Of a stretch of DNA of 64,000 nt, positions 14,776-22,146 are shown in pieces. How positions within the stretch are numbered: the stretch's first letter is position 1; the number at the start of each line of letters is the position of its first letter. The stretch is from Clostridia bacterium. GTDB lineage: Bacteria > Bacillota > Clostridia > Christensenellales > CAG-138. The notes under the pieces are model-generated. The model was not told the origin of the DNA and ran no database searches. It saw only the letters and a list, made by a program, of their open reading frames with translations. Made by a program: the position numbers and the translations under genes. Location of the stretch: positions 1 to 64,000 of the forward strand of contig JAFPXD010000024.1 in assembly GCA_017394835.1 (NCBI GenBank). Reading direction: 5' to 3'.

Positions 14776-16161
14776 ATGAAAAAGCATTCACCCCGCGCGA
14801 TAATGGCGATCACAGCGGCTGCGCTCGCAGCCCTTTTGCTGTTTGCCGCGTGCGGTGAAAAAAAGCCCGGCCCCTCCGCCGCGCTGTCTTCCGAGACCGT
14901 GAACACCCTCGACCCGGCAAGCTCGGCCGATCCTACGGGCGCCGTTTACACGGCGGGGCCCGCCGATCCCACGGGGCAGGCTCCCGTAGGCGGCTCCGAA
15001 GCGCCGTCGCCCACGGGCTTTTCGCCCGCGCCCATAGGCGTCAAGGTCACGCCCACTCCCGATCCGATCCCCGAAAACGGCTATCTTTCCTATTGGGAAA
15101 AGACGAGGCTCGTCAATTTCGAAAACCGTCTGCCGGAGGGTTACGTCCCGCACGATCTCATAAACGCAAGGGAATATCTGGGCGACGTATGCGATACCAA
15201 GCTCGACACTACCAAGATACAGCTCGAGGTAGCCGTCCACCTGCGCGAAATGCTCATCGCCGCCAAGGAGGAGGGCGTAAAGGGCAGGTATCAGCTCCGC
15301 AACGCCTACCGCACGATGAGCCTGCAGTGGGAGATGTGGAACGAGAGGGTCGCTTCGTCCCGCTATTACGGAATGGATCCGCACAGCAATCCCGTAGGCA
15401 CCATGCCGGGCGACGCATCAGAGCACGTCGCGGGCCTCGCGATAGATATAGCTTCCGTAAAACACCCTTACTGCGATTATAATTTCGGCCTCACGGAGGA
15501 GGGCGTATGGCTCCGCGATAACGCGTACAGGTTCGGGTTCATACTCCGCTATCCCGCTAACAAGGCGCACGTCACGGGCGTGCATTACGAGCCCTGGCAT
15601 TTCAGATACGTCGGGGTCGAGCTTGCCGCGATAATACATGAAAACGGCATCTGCCTTGAAGAATATTTCAACGGAGTGGAGCCCACTCCCACTCCCACCG
15701 TAAGGCCCACGCCGACGGCAACGCCCACGCCTTCGCCCGTGCCGACGCCTGCTCCCGAGCCCACGCCCACTCCCGCGCCGACCAAGACTCCCGCGCCCAC
15801 GGTAACGCCCATGCCCACGCCGGAGCCTTCCGATACGCCGGAGCCCACGCCGGAGCTCACGGAGACTCCCGCGCCGACGGATACTGCCGCGCCCACGCCG
15901 ACACCGAAGCCCACGCCGACACCGAAGCCCACGCCGACTCCGAAGCCCACGCCGACACCGAAGCCCACGCGGACACCGAAGCCCACGCCGACACCGAAGC
16001 CCACGCGGACACCGAAGCCCACGCCCGCGCCTTCGGGCAAACCGACCCCGACTCCGACCCCGAAGCCGACCCGCACGCCTAAGCCCACGGCGACCCCCAC
16101 GCCCACGCCCAGGCCGACTATACCGCCCATCGCAACTCCGCGTCCCTCGGGCGGCGCGTAA
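14776..16161 (+). CDS. VanY/M15B-type D-Ala-D-Ala carboxypeptidase lipoprotein with Pro-rich tail
   Basis: 461 residues. The N-terminus is a lipoprotein signal (LLLFAAC lipobox). Residues ~95-295 hold the peptidase M15B domain: [15 protein letters not shown], the zinc motif [11 protein letters not shown] (S-x-H-x6-D) and the second zinc/catalytic region EPWHFRYVG. It should trim D-Ala from peptidoglycan stem peptides outside the membrane. From about residue 300 the chain is a 160-residue Thr/Pro/Lys low-complexity tail (TPTPKP units), long for this family, perhaps a wall-spanning or wall-binding arm. It is monocistronic with its own promoter and terminator. Confidence 0.85.
   Translation: MKKHSPRAIMAITAAALAALLLFAACGEKKPGPSAALSSETVNTLDPASSADPTGAVYTAGPADPTGQAPVGGSEAPSPTGFSPAPIGVKVTPTPDPIPENGYLSYWEKTRLVNFENRLPEGYVPHDLINAREYLGDVCDTKLDTTKIQLEVAVHLREMLIAAKEEGVKGRYQLRNAYRTMSLQWEMWNERVASSRYYGMDPHSNPVGTMPGDASEHVAGLAIDIASVKHPYCDYNFGLTEEGVWLRDNAYRFGFILRYPANKAHVTGVHYEPWHFRYVGVELAAIIHENGICLEEYFNGVEPTPTPTVRPTPTATPTPSPVPTPAPEPTPTPAPTKTPAPTVTPMPTPEPSDTPEPTPELTETPAPTDTAAPTPTPKPTPTPKPTPTPKPTPTPKPTRTPKPTPTPKPTRTPKPTPAPSGKPTPTPTPKPTRTPKPTATPTPTPRPTIPPIATPRPSGGA
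15889..16026 (+). repeat. In-frame tandem repeat encoding TPKP units
   Basis: An imperfect 18-bp DNA unit (cccacgccgacaccgaag and variants) is repeated about seven times, encoding (TPTPKP)n inside the VanY-like gene tail. Such repeats change length by slippage or recombination. Confidence 0.8.
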
Positions 16162-16179
16162 AACGCAGGCATAACAATA

Positions 16180-16221
16180 ACGGGACCCGTATCCGCATGA
16201 GCGGACTCCGGGTCCCGTTTT
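16180..16221. terminator. Bidirectional intrinsic terminator
   Basis: ACGGGACCCG (16180-16189) pairs with CGGGTCCCGT (16209-16218), followed by T residues. It lies between the convergent VanY-like and second YwaF-like genes. Confidence 0.8.
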
Positions 16222-16237
16222 ATAGTCTGCGTTTTCG

Positions 16238-17020
16238 TTACGCCTTCTTCTTTGCCGCGGCGCGCACCGCCTTGTAAACGCCCACTACCAGCGCCGCGAG
16301 GGGCAGGTGGGTAAGAAGCATTATCCAAGTATAGACAAAGCGCAGATCCTTCTCCGCAAGGCGGGAGGCAAGCCCCTCATAGAAGGGGACTCCGCCGCCG
16401 CTGTAAAGCAGCATGTAGTCGGCGCCGTAGGTATAATCGACGGGTATCGCAAGCAATGAAAGCAGTACTATCGGGATGAACGCGCGGAAGATATCCTTGA
16501 ATTCGAGCTTCTTGTAGCCCGTCACGAGCAGGAAAACGCCCGTTGCGAACATGGTGGCGTGGAAGAAGAGCGAATAGAATGCGCCGAAGGTCCAGAAGGG
16601 GTAAAAGTTGAGGCCGTTGCAGTAAACAACGCCTATCGCGCCGTAGAGCAGGCCAACCGTAGTTATGAACGAGAGCGAGCATTCGCGCGCGCGGCCCCTG
16701 CCCCAAGCCGCCGCAAGCAGCGTGTATATGAACAGCGAGCAGGTGTAAAGGGGGAGGAGCCCTTCCTTGTTGAAGCCGCGCCCGGTCGTTATGTCGTAAT
16801 AGCTCTCCCATGAGATCTTGCTCACCTCGTGGATCACCATTATTATCGAAAGCACCTTCAAAAAGACTGTGATCCGCTCATGCTTCGCGTTCCGCAGAAG
16901 GTAGGAAACGAAGAACGCGAGAAAATAGACGAGCGCTATGAAAACGATGTGAGAGGGGCTGAAAAGATCGGAGGTAAAGCCTTCAAAAGCGTATTTGTAG
17001 CCGAAAAAGTTTTCACACAT
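16238..17020 (-). CDS. YwaF/TIGR02206-type integral membrane protein (copy 2)
   Basis: 260 residues with about seven hydrophobic segments and the same architecture as the protein at 12513-13277: HIVFIALVYFLAFFVSYLL, a GLLPLYTCSLFIYTLLA helix matching LYILPLFLCSIQ, GLLYGAIGVVYCNG matching GAVMGIIGAGNN, FFHATMFATG, and VDYTYGADYMLLYSGGGVP. ATG 17020 has GGAGG six bases upstream, so the in-frame ATG at 17035 is rejected. It follows the zinc-ribbon protein gene by 18 bp in a two-gene operon. Function unknown. Confidence 0.75.
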   Translation of the reverse strand: MCENFFGYKYAFEGFTSDLFSPSHIVFIALVYFLAFFVSYLLRNAKHERITVFLKVLSIIMVIHEVSKISWESYYDITTGRGFNKEGLLPLYTCSLFIYTLLAAAWGRGRARECSLSFITTVGLLYGAIGVVYCNGLNFYPFWTFGAFYSLFFHATMFATGVFLLVTGYKKLEFKDIFRAFIPIVLLSLLAIPVDYTYGADYMLLYSGGGVPFYEGLASRLAEKDLRFVYTWIMLLTHLPLAALVVGVYKAVRAAAKKKA

Positions 17021-17038
17021 ATAAAGCCTCCGCACTTA

Positions 17039-17701
17039 TCAGCATTCGCCCGCATCGACGAGCACCCAGCCCTGCCCCGCGGAAACGAGCAGCGCCGCAC
17101 CGCAGTAGCGGCAGACCTTATCGCCCACGGCAGGCACGGGAGCCGAGCAGTTGGGACATTTTATCACGGTTATGCCGTTCTGAAAATCGTTGGTGTAGGC
17201 GGCTACGTAACGGAGCTTCAGCCGCACCTGATAAACGTCGTTATCCTTCCCGTCGTACTTGACGGCGGCCTGATAGGTGATGAGCCTGTCGCGCATCTGC
17301 CTGTCGTAAGCGGTGAGGGCGACCTTATGCACCTCGATCCCGCCGGCTACGTTATCGGGCAGCTTCAAATTCTCCTTCAAAGCCGCGGAGACCCCGCCTT
17401 CATACAGGAGCTCGCCCGCGGCCGCGCTCTCATAGAAAAGGCGCGCGTCCCGCTTCACCCGCTCGGCAATAACGGCGGGATTGTATTCGGGGAAATCCTT
17501 CATGACCTGCGGCAGCATGAAGGATTCAACGGAGGTCAATGACCTCGGCGTTGTCCTTGCCGCTTCGTCCGCGGTCTTGATCTGATCTATAAGGCTTTCC
17601 GCCTTGGAGCCGACGCGCGTGATCCAGCGCACGGCATAGACCACGACGTACAGTACGCCGAGCCCCCCGATCGCCAGGAGCGCAATTAGATACCACTGCA
17701 T
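17039..17701 (-). CDS. Membrane-anchored protein with Tim44-like region and C-terminal zinc ribbon
   Basis: 220 residues. One N-terminal membrane helix (LIALLAIGGLGVLYVVVYA) is followed by a ~150-residue globular region reminiscent of Tim44/MPL domain proteins (MKDFPEYNPAVIAERVKRDARLFYES and YDRQMRDRLITYQAAVKYD). The C-terminus has a zinc ribbon CPNCSAPVP...CRYCGAAL. The Tim44 comparison is by eye and tentative. It is the first gene of a two-gene operon behind a textbook promoter. Confidence 0.6.
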   Translation of the reverse strand: MQWYLIALLAIGGLGVLYVVVYAVRWITRVGSKAESLIDQIKTADEAARTTPRSLTSVESFMLPQVMKDFPEYNPAVIAERVKRDARLFYESAAAGELLYEGGVSAALKENLKLPDNVAGGIEVHKVALTAYDRQMRDRLITYQAAVKYDGKDNDVYQVRLKLRYVAAYTNDFQNGITVIKCPNCSAPVPAVGDKVCRYCGAALLVSAGQGWVLVDAGEC

Positions 17702-17728
17702 AGAAGACCTCCTATGAGTTCTGATTTG

Positions 17729-17757
17729 ATTATAGCGCCTTTATGAGGCTCCGTCAA
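17729..17757 (-). promoter_or_regulatory. sigma-A promoter of the zinc-ribbon/YwaF operon
   Basis: Minus strand: -35 TTGACG (17757-17752), 17-bp spacer, -10 TATAAT (17734-17729). Confidence 0.75.
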
Positions 17758-17770
17758 TATCCGCCGGATG

Positions 17771-17799
17771 TGGACACCGGCGGGGTTCTATGTTATAAT
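17771..17799 (+). promoter_or_regulatory. sigma-A promoter of the 301-aa membrane protein gene
   Basis: -35 TGGACA (17771-17776), 17-bp spacer, -10 TATAAT (17794-17799). It is divergent from, and adjacent to, the promoter at 17729-17757. Confidence 0.65.
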
Positions 17800-17824
17800 A
17801 ATAAAAAAGCATTGGAGGATATAG

Positions 17825-18730
17825 ATGAACAGCTTTCTGCATCTTGATATCGACGGCATATTCGGCCGTGCGGAAAAGCCCGAAGGGGAAAGGAGCATAA
17901 GGCGCAGCAACGCCGTTGTTGCGATACTGCTCGTCCTTGCCGGGATAATACTGGCCGCCGGGTTCATAGCGCTTGCCGTTTCCGATCCCGACGCGCATAT
18001 CGCAGGCTGGTTCTGTTTGGGTTCCGCGGCGGTCTTGGCGCTCTGCTCGCCCCTTGCCGCAAGCTCCCGGATGACCCTTGTTCCGGAAGGACTGCGAATT
18101 AAGCGCATGGGCTCCGAAGAGGAGTATTCCTGGGCGGATATTTCGTGGTTCGAAACGCAGGGCGTCGATAAGGTCACCATCCATACGAAGGACAGGAAGT
18201 ATGAATACTACGGCAAGGATTGGCAGCTCCTGATCGGGGCGATGCGGGCGGCGGACGTGCGCGGGTTCGATCCGGACGACGAGGTCCCCGGCGGATTGGG
18301 CGTGAAGCGCGTTGCGGGCGCAAAAACCTCGGCGGTGGCGCTGCTCATAGTTTCCGTGCTGTTCTGGGCGGAATTCCTGATCCCCGGAATACCCGAGGAG
18401 GCGGTGATCATGCTTTCGATATTCTTCGGGATACTGTCGCTTACGTTCATCACAATAGCGGTCTGCCTGCTCAGGCAGAAGGTCGAGCTGTTTGAGGACG
18501 GCTTCTATCTGACGAAGGCGATAGGCCCCAAAAAGTATTTCCGCTATGACGAGATCGCCGGCAGGACCATTAAAAAGCAGATGGCGAGCCAGTACGGCGG
18601 CGAGCTCTATAACGTGACTCTTTATTCGAGCGACGGGCGGAAGGCGGTCGTTCAGCACGCCCTGCTCTGCCCCGAGCTTTTGGAGCTTGCGGGCTTCGAC
18701 GGGCTGCCCTTCAAGGACGGCGCGAAATGA
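17825..18730 (+). CDS. Hypothetical membrane protein with two PH-like soluble segments
   Basis: 301 residues, not assigned to a family. There are two pairs of membrane helices: AVVAILLVLAGIILAAGFIAL plus WFCLGSAAVLALCSPLAA (residues ~30-80), and VALLIVSVLFWAEFLIP plus MLSIFFGILSLTFITIAV (~175-220). After each pair comes a beta-rich stretch of similar pattern (MTLVPEGLRIKRMG...YSWADISWFE and VELFEDGFYLTKAIG...FRYDEIAG). This duplicated two-helix plus PH-like layout resembles bacterial PH-domain membrane proteins. ATG has TTGGAGG upstream. Function unknown. Confidence 0.6.
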   Translation: MNSFLHLDIDGIFGRAEKPEGERSIRRSNAVVAILLVLAGIILAAGFIALAVSDPDAHIAGWFCLGSAAVLALCSPLAASSRMTLVPEGLRIKRMGSEEEYSWADISWFETQGVDKVTIHTKDRKYEYYGKDWQLLIGAMRAADVRGFDPDDEVPGGLGVKRVAGAKTSAVALLIVSVLFWAEFLIPGIPEEAVIMLSIFFGILSLTFITIAVCLLRQKVELFEDGFYLTKAIGPKKYFRYDEIAGRTIKKQMASQYGGELYNVTLYSSDGRKAVVQHALLCPELLELAGFDGLPFKDGAK

Positions 18731-18744
18731 ACGGTGAAACAGAA

Positions 18745-18874
18745 TGAAGATATGCTTTAACACATCCGCGCTCGCGCCAATGCTCGAAAGGAAAAGCTGT
18801 ATGAGGCGATAGCGGAGCCTGAGCGGTTCGTTCCGCTCTATAACGCCGCGGCGGAGGAGAAGTATCGCTTCTGA
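18745..18874 (+). pseudogene. Possible frameshifted small-gene remnant
   Basis: An ATG at 18745 opens MKICFNTSALAPMLERK and soon hits a stop. A +1 frame then reads ARKEKLYEAIAEPERFVPLY...EEKYRF to a stop at 18872. The two pieces join smoothly if one base is shifted near 18790, and both have host-like composition. This suggests the remains of a small gene, but no family could be named and chance is possible. Confidence 0.25.
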
Positions 18875-18894
18875 TACGGGAAAGTATGCATGAG

Positions 18895-18926
18895 AAAGGC
18901 GCAGCAGTAATATTGCCGCGCCCTTT
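18895..18926. terminator. Probable intrinsic terminator between convergent genes
   Basis: AAAGGCGC (18895-18902) pairs with GCGCCCTTT (18918-18926) with one bulge, followed by TTTATT. Confidence 0.5.
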
Positions 18927-18942
18927 ATTCGCTTAAAAATCC

Positions 18943-19626
18943 TTATGCCGCTTGCTCTTTTTTCTTCCGCTTGCCGTTAAGGATAACGAGCAGAAGGGTA
19001 TAGACCGCGACGGCGCAAATATCGATCGCGGCGGTGATATAGGGGCGGCCCTTCCAGAGGAGCCCGCCGAACGCCCCCGCGAAGGCGATAACGCCCGCGC
19101 ATACCGCAAGGGGCACGAGGTTCTTTTTGGAGAGCAGTTCTTTAAGCGGGATGTTGGGGAAAACAAGCTTCTGAGCCAAGAGTATGAGCCCCAGCACCAC
19201 GGCCGCGCCTATCAGCCATTTCAAAAACGCGCCGAGTATCGGGACACCCATAAGGCTCCCGAGCAGTGAGAACGCCCACAGTATCGCGAAGCCCACCGCC
19301 CAAGCGGGGAGCACGAACAGCACGCGCACCGCAAGGGGGAGCCTCGTTATGCGTTCCGCGATCCTTTCGCGTAAGGTACGCTTCCTTTCGGGAACGGCTT
19401 CGTTCGCGGCTGTCAGATCGTCCGAAGCGGAGGGCATGTCCACGGTCTGCACTATGGCTGCTCCGCCCGCGGCGTTTTCGGGGTCGGTGATCTCCTTCGG
19501 AGAGGCAAACAGCCCGCCGAAGAACAGCGAGACGGCAAGCAGCGCGCCTCCCGCAGTCTGTGCGGCGCGTTTGCCGGCTTTTTTTATATCGGGACGGGTC
19601 TTGCCGTCCCCTTCTTTGCTTTTCAT
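18943..19626 (-). CDS. Hypothetical multi-pass membrane protein
   Basis: About 227 residues from the ATG at 19626. A first hydrophobic helix (AGGALLAVSLFFGGLFAS) is followed by an acidic/Ala-rich extracytoplasmic-type stretch, a basic amphipathic region (ERKRTLRERIAERITRLP), and four more helices ending in KRKKKEQ. No family recognised. A TTG three codons upstream (19635) with AAAGG before it is an alternative start. The frame is open upstream to 19839, but that part overlaps two palindromes and a likely promoter, so it is probably leader. Confidence 0.5.
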   Translation of the reverse strand: MKSKEGDGKTRPDIKKAGKRAAQTAGGALLAVSLFFGGLFASPKEITDPENAAGGAAIVQTVDMPSASDDLTAANEAVPERKRTLRERIAERITRLPLAVRVLFVLPAWAVGFAILWAFSLLGSLMGVPILGAFLKWLIGAAVVLGLILLAQKLVFPNIPLKELLSKKNLVPLAVCAGVIAFAGAFGGLLWKGRPYITAAIDICAVAVYTLLLVILNGKRKKKEQAA

Positions 19627-19638
19627 CTCTATCAATAT

Positions 19639-19657
19639 GCCTTTGCGCGGCAAAGGC
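19639..19657. repeat. Hairpin GCCTTTGC-3 nt-GCAAAGGC (copy 1)
   Basis: An 8-bp perfect stem with a 3-nt loop, sharing arm sequence with the 24-bp palindrome 44 bp away. Both lie in the leader of the membrane-protein gene that ends at 18943. Confidence 0.7.
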
Positions 19658-19700
19658 TTCCTTTCCCGGCGGTCAATGCCGTTTTTTGCTTTATGGGGTC

Positions 19701-19724
19701 GCCTTTGCCGCATGCGGCAAAGGC
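19701..19724. repeat. Perfect 24-bp palindrome (copy 2)
   Basis: Each half begins GCCTTTGCCGCA; the whole is its own reverse complement. Either a dyad protein-binding site or an RNA hairpin; paired with the related hairpin at 19639-19657. Confidence 0.8.
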
Positions 19725-19791
19725 TTGAAAGCGCCCGTGCCGAAAACGCGGTTTTCACACTGCCCGTCCACTTCGCAGGGGGCTTGACCGA

Positions 19792-19820
19792 ATTATACCG
19801 TGATATGGGGAAAAAGTAAA
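19792..19820 (-). promoter_or_regulatory. Likely promoter of the membrane-protein gene at 18943-19626
   Basis: Minus strand: -10 TATAAT (19797-19792), 17-bp spacer, -35 TTTACT (19820-19815). This would give a leader of about 160 nt containing both palindromes. Confidence 0.45.
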
Positions 19821-19841
19821 TATATTGAATGAAAAACACGC

Positions 19842-19865
19842 AAAAAAGAGCCTCGAGAGAGGCTC
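19842..19865 (-). terminator. Intrinsic terminator of the 154-aa membrane-protein gene
   Basis: Read on the minus strand: GAGCCTC-TCTC-GAGGCTC followed by TTTTTT (19847-19842). Confidence 0.9.
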
Positions 19866-19881
19866 ATTCTAAAATGCAGCG

Positions 19882-20346
19882 TCACTTCTTGGGTTCCTTG
19901 ATCTTCTTGGGGATGCAGCAGGCGCATATAAAGGCGACTATGAACAGCACGCAGACTATCCAGAGGCCGATGCTGAGATTGGCCTTATTGCCGAAGAACG
20001 CGCCTATGGAACCGGAATTCCTGCCGTACATGATGAGCGTGTAGGCCATGCCCGCAATGCCCATGAGCGAGGCGATTATGCTCAGCACCTTCGAGCCGAA
20101 GAGCGAGAAGAAGAAAAGCAGTATCGCCGGGATGAAGGCGGCAAGCGTGAATATGACGGGCCAACTGCTCCAATCGAGCATGCTCGCGGAGGTGTCGCCG
20201 CCGGACTTTACGAAGTTGAACACGTCGAAGAAATCAAGGTCCGCCTTGAAATTGAACGTGCCGCCAAGGGGCTGGAACATCGGCAGGAAAACTATCGAGG
20301 CGATGATCACAATGGAAAGAATGAATACGACGAGAGTTCTTTTCAT
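19882..20346 (-). CDS. Hypothetical four-helix membrane protein
   Basis: 154 residues: N-terminal helix (VVFILSIVIIASIVFLPMF), a ~40-residue polar loop rich in Phe/Asp, then three helices (VIFTLAAFIPAILLFFFSLF, VLSIIASLMGIAGMAYTLI, LSIGLWIVCVLFIVAFICACC) and a basic tail KKIKEPKK. No family recognised. It is a well-delimited single-gene unit with a strong promoter, a good ribosome site (AAAGGAGAAAAC) and a strong terminator, so it is probably expressed. Confidence 0.65.
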   Translation of the reverse strand: MKRTLVVFILSIVIIASIVFLPMFQPLGGTFNFKADLDFFDVFNFVKSGGDTSASMLDWSSWPVIFTLAAFIPAILLFFFSLFGSKVLSIIASLMGIAGMAYTLIMYGRNSGSIGAFFGNKANLSIGLWIVCVLFIVAFICACCIPKKIKEPKK

Positions 20347-20415
20347 TTTTGTTTTCTCCTTTGGAATTTGATGAGGGGCGGCCCCGCACAGCGAAAACCC
20401 CCCGCCTCATCGTAT

Positions 20416-20444
20416 AATATACCATATTTTGCGGCGCAGGTCAA
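20416..20444 (-). promoter_or_regulatory. sigma-A promoter of the four-helix membrane-protein gene
   Basis: Minus strand: -35 TTGACC (20444-20439), 17-bp spacer, -10 TATATT (20421-20416). The leader holds a GATGAGG/CCTCATC-type inverted repeat (20370-20410). Confidence 0.7.
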
Positions 20445-20550
20445 GCGTTTTTTGCGCTTCGGGCGCGCAAAGGGGCGGATGTGCGAAAAACGGCGGCCCG
20501 CAGGCGGGGGCTTCGCCGCAAACTATTTGCTCCGCATGCCGAAATTCGGC

Positions 20551-20580
20551 TTGACAAATCCCCGCGTTTTATTCTATAAT
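20551..20580 (+). promoter_or_regulatory. sigma-A promoter of the lysine-fermentation operon
   Basis: -35 TTGACA (20551-20556), 18-bp spacer, -10 TATAAT (20575-20580), directly before the lysine riboswitch. Confidence 0.8.
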
Positions 20581-20582
20581 GA

Positions 20583-20752
20583 AACAAATAGAGGTGCGAA
20601 AACTCAGGTAGCTTTCCCCGTTCGGTGCTGCGGGGCATGGGGGGTGAATGGGGCTTTCGCCGAAGGTGCGCCGAGGTCCGCGGCGGCGCGTCTGGGCGTG
20701 CGCTCCAGCGGCGTACGACTGTCATTGATCACGTCAATGAAGCGCTATTGTT
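20583..20752 (+). promoter_or_regulatory. Lysine riboswitch (L-box) aptamer
   Basis: The segment carries the lysine-riboswitch core: ATAGAGGTGCG (20588-20598; B. subtilis lysC has AUAGAGGUGCGA), GGGGCTTTCGCCGAAGGT (20650-20667; lysC GUCGCCGAAG), GTCTGGGC (20690s) and GACTGTCATTGA (20718-20729; lysC GGCUGUCAAGA) with the P5 hairpin CATTGA/TCAATG. P1 is AACAAATAG (20583-20591) with CTATTGTT (20745-20752), one bulge. Its 3' P1 strand lies inside the following terminator stem, so lysine binding should block termination and switch the operon on. The class assignment is from recalled consensus, not a covariance search. Confidence 0.88.
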
Positions 20753-20789
20753 ACGGCCCTTCGCGGGGCCGCGGCAGCAGCGCCTTTTT
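20742..20789 (+). terminator. Riboswitch-controlled terminator
   Basis: GCGCTATTGTTACGGCCC (20742-20759) pairs with GGGCCGCGGCAGCAGCGC (about 20766-20783, with some wobble pairs), then TTTTT (20785-20789). It overlaps the aptamer's P1 3' strand at 20745-20752. Confidence 0.78.
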
Positions 20790-20824
20790 GATTTATTTAA
20801 GATAACACACGGAGGTACAATATC

Positions 20825-21232
20825 ATGGAAAACAAGATCACATCCACTATCCGTCTCCGCATGAGCGCACAGGATGCTCATTACGGCGGGAACCTTGTTG
20901 ACGGCGCGCACATGCTCGCCCTGTTCGGAGACGTTGCGACCGAGCTCCTCATAAAGCTCGACGGCGACGAAGGTCTCTTCAAGGCATACGATATGGTCGA
21001 GTTCATCGCTCCCGTTTTCGCGGGCGATTATATCGAGGCCTACGGTGAGATCACACATATCGGCAACACCTCCCGCAAGATGGTGTTCGAGGCAAGAAAG
21101 GTGATAGTTCCCCGTCCCGACATCAACGATTCCGCGTGCGACGTGCTCCCCGAGCCCATCGTCGTATGCAGGGCTTCCGGCACCTGCGTAGTCCCCAAGG
21201 ACAAGAAGCGCGGCAATTACGAGAACCTGTAA
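20825..21232 (+). CDS. kal: 3-aminobutyryl-CoA ammonia-lyase
   Basis: A 135-residue hot-dog-fold protein with the family pattern [43 protein letters not shown] and [10 protein letters not shown]. Kal removes ammonia from 3-aminobutyryl-CoA to give crotonyl-CoA, a late step of clostridial lysine fermentation to acetate and butyrate. It is first in the operon, 35 bp after the riboswitch terminator, with GGAGG before the ATG. The next gene, kce, makes its precursor, which supports the call. Confidence 0.9.
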   Translation: MENKITSTIRLRMSAQDAHYGGNLVDGAHMLALFGDVATELLIKLDGDEGLFKAYDMVEFIAPVFAGDYIEAYGEITHIGNTSRKMVFEARKVIVPRPDINDSACDVLPEPIVVCRASGTCVVPKDKKRGNYENL

Positions 21233-21243
21233 GGAGGGCGTAA

Positions 21244-22071
21244 ATGGAAAAGCTCATAATCACCGCCGCCATCTGCGGTGCGGAAGTCACCAAGGAACAT
21301 AACCCCGCTGTCCCCTACACCGTTGAGGAAATGGTAAACGAGGCCCGCTCCGCTTACAACGCGGGCGCCGCCATAATCCACGTTCACGTCCGCCATGACG
21401 ACGGCACCCCCACTCAGGACCGCGAGCGCTTCCGCGTCGTTATGGACGCCATTCGCCGTGAGCTGCCCGACGTTATAATGATCCCCTCCACGGGCGGCGC
21501 CACCGGCATGAGCCCCGAGGAGCGTCTCCAGCCCACCGAGCTCTTCCCCGAAATGGCCACCCTCGACTGCGGCACCTGCAATTTCGGCGATGAGATATTC
21601 GACAACACCATGCCCAATATGCGCGTGTTCGGCAAGCGCATGATCGAGAACGGCATAAAGCCCGAATACGAATGCTTCGAAATGGGCCATATCGACACCA
21701 TCCTCGATATGGCGAGGAAGGGCGAGGTCCCCGGCGATCCCATGCAGTTCAACTTCGTTCTGGGCGTTAAGGGCTGCACCCCCGCGACCGTGCAGAATCT
21801 CTGCTGGATGGTCAACGCCATCCCCAAGGACGCGACCTGGACTTCCACCGGAGTCGGCCGCGCCGCGTTCCAGCTTGCCGCGCCCACCATCGTAATGGGC
21901 GGCAACGTGCGCGTCGGTTTCGAAGACAACATCTACCTTTCCCGCGGCGTTAAGGCAAAGTCCAACGGCGAACTCGTAGAAAAGGTCGTCAGGCTTTCCC
22001 GCGAGCTCGGGCGTGAGATCGCTTCCCCCGAAGAGGCGAGGCGGATCCTTTCCCTCAAGCCCCTCAAGTAA
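21244..22071 (+). CDS. kce: 3-keto-5-aminohexanoate cleavage enzyme (BKACE family)
   Basis: 275 residues of the DUF849/BKACE TIM-barrel family. Zinc and substrate motifs are visible: IITAAICGAEVTKEHNPAVP, the zinc H-x-H in IIHVHVRHDDG, PSTGGATGMSPEER, ECFEMGHID, and GGNVRVGFEDNIYL. Kce condenses 3-keto-5-aminohexanoate with acetyl-CoA to give acetoacetate and 3-aminobutyryl-CoA. AAGGAGGGCG precedes the ATG. Among many BKACE activities, the lysine-pathway role is fixed by neighbours kal and kdd. Confidence 0.93.
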   Translation: MEKLIITAAICGAEVTKEHNPAVPYTVEEMVNEARSAYNAGAAIIHVHVRHDDGTPTQDRERFRVVMDAIRRELPDVIMIPSTGGATGMSPEERLQPTELFPEMATLDCGTCNFGDEIFDNTMPNMRVFGKRMIENGIKPEYECFEMGHIDTILDMARKGEVPGDPMQFNFVLGVKGCTPATVQNLCWMVNAIPKDATWTSTGVGRAAFQLAAPTIVMGGNVRVGFEDNIYLSRGVKAKSNGELVEKVVRLSRELGREIASPEEARRILSLKPLK

Positions 22072-22146
22072 TGGATCAACGAGTTAATTTAGCCCCGAAA
22101 AGGCTTAAAACAAAATAAAAATAATATAAATCGGAGGATATTTATT

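Noticed and set aside
15889-16026. CRISPR-like array
   Set aside because: The repeats are direct, in frame, without unique spacers, and encode a TPKP protein tail.
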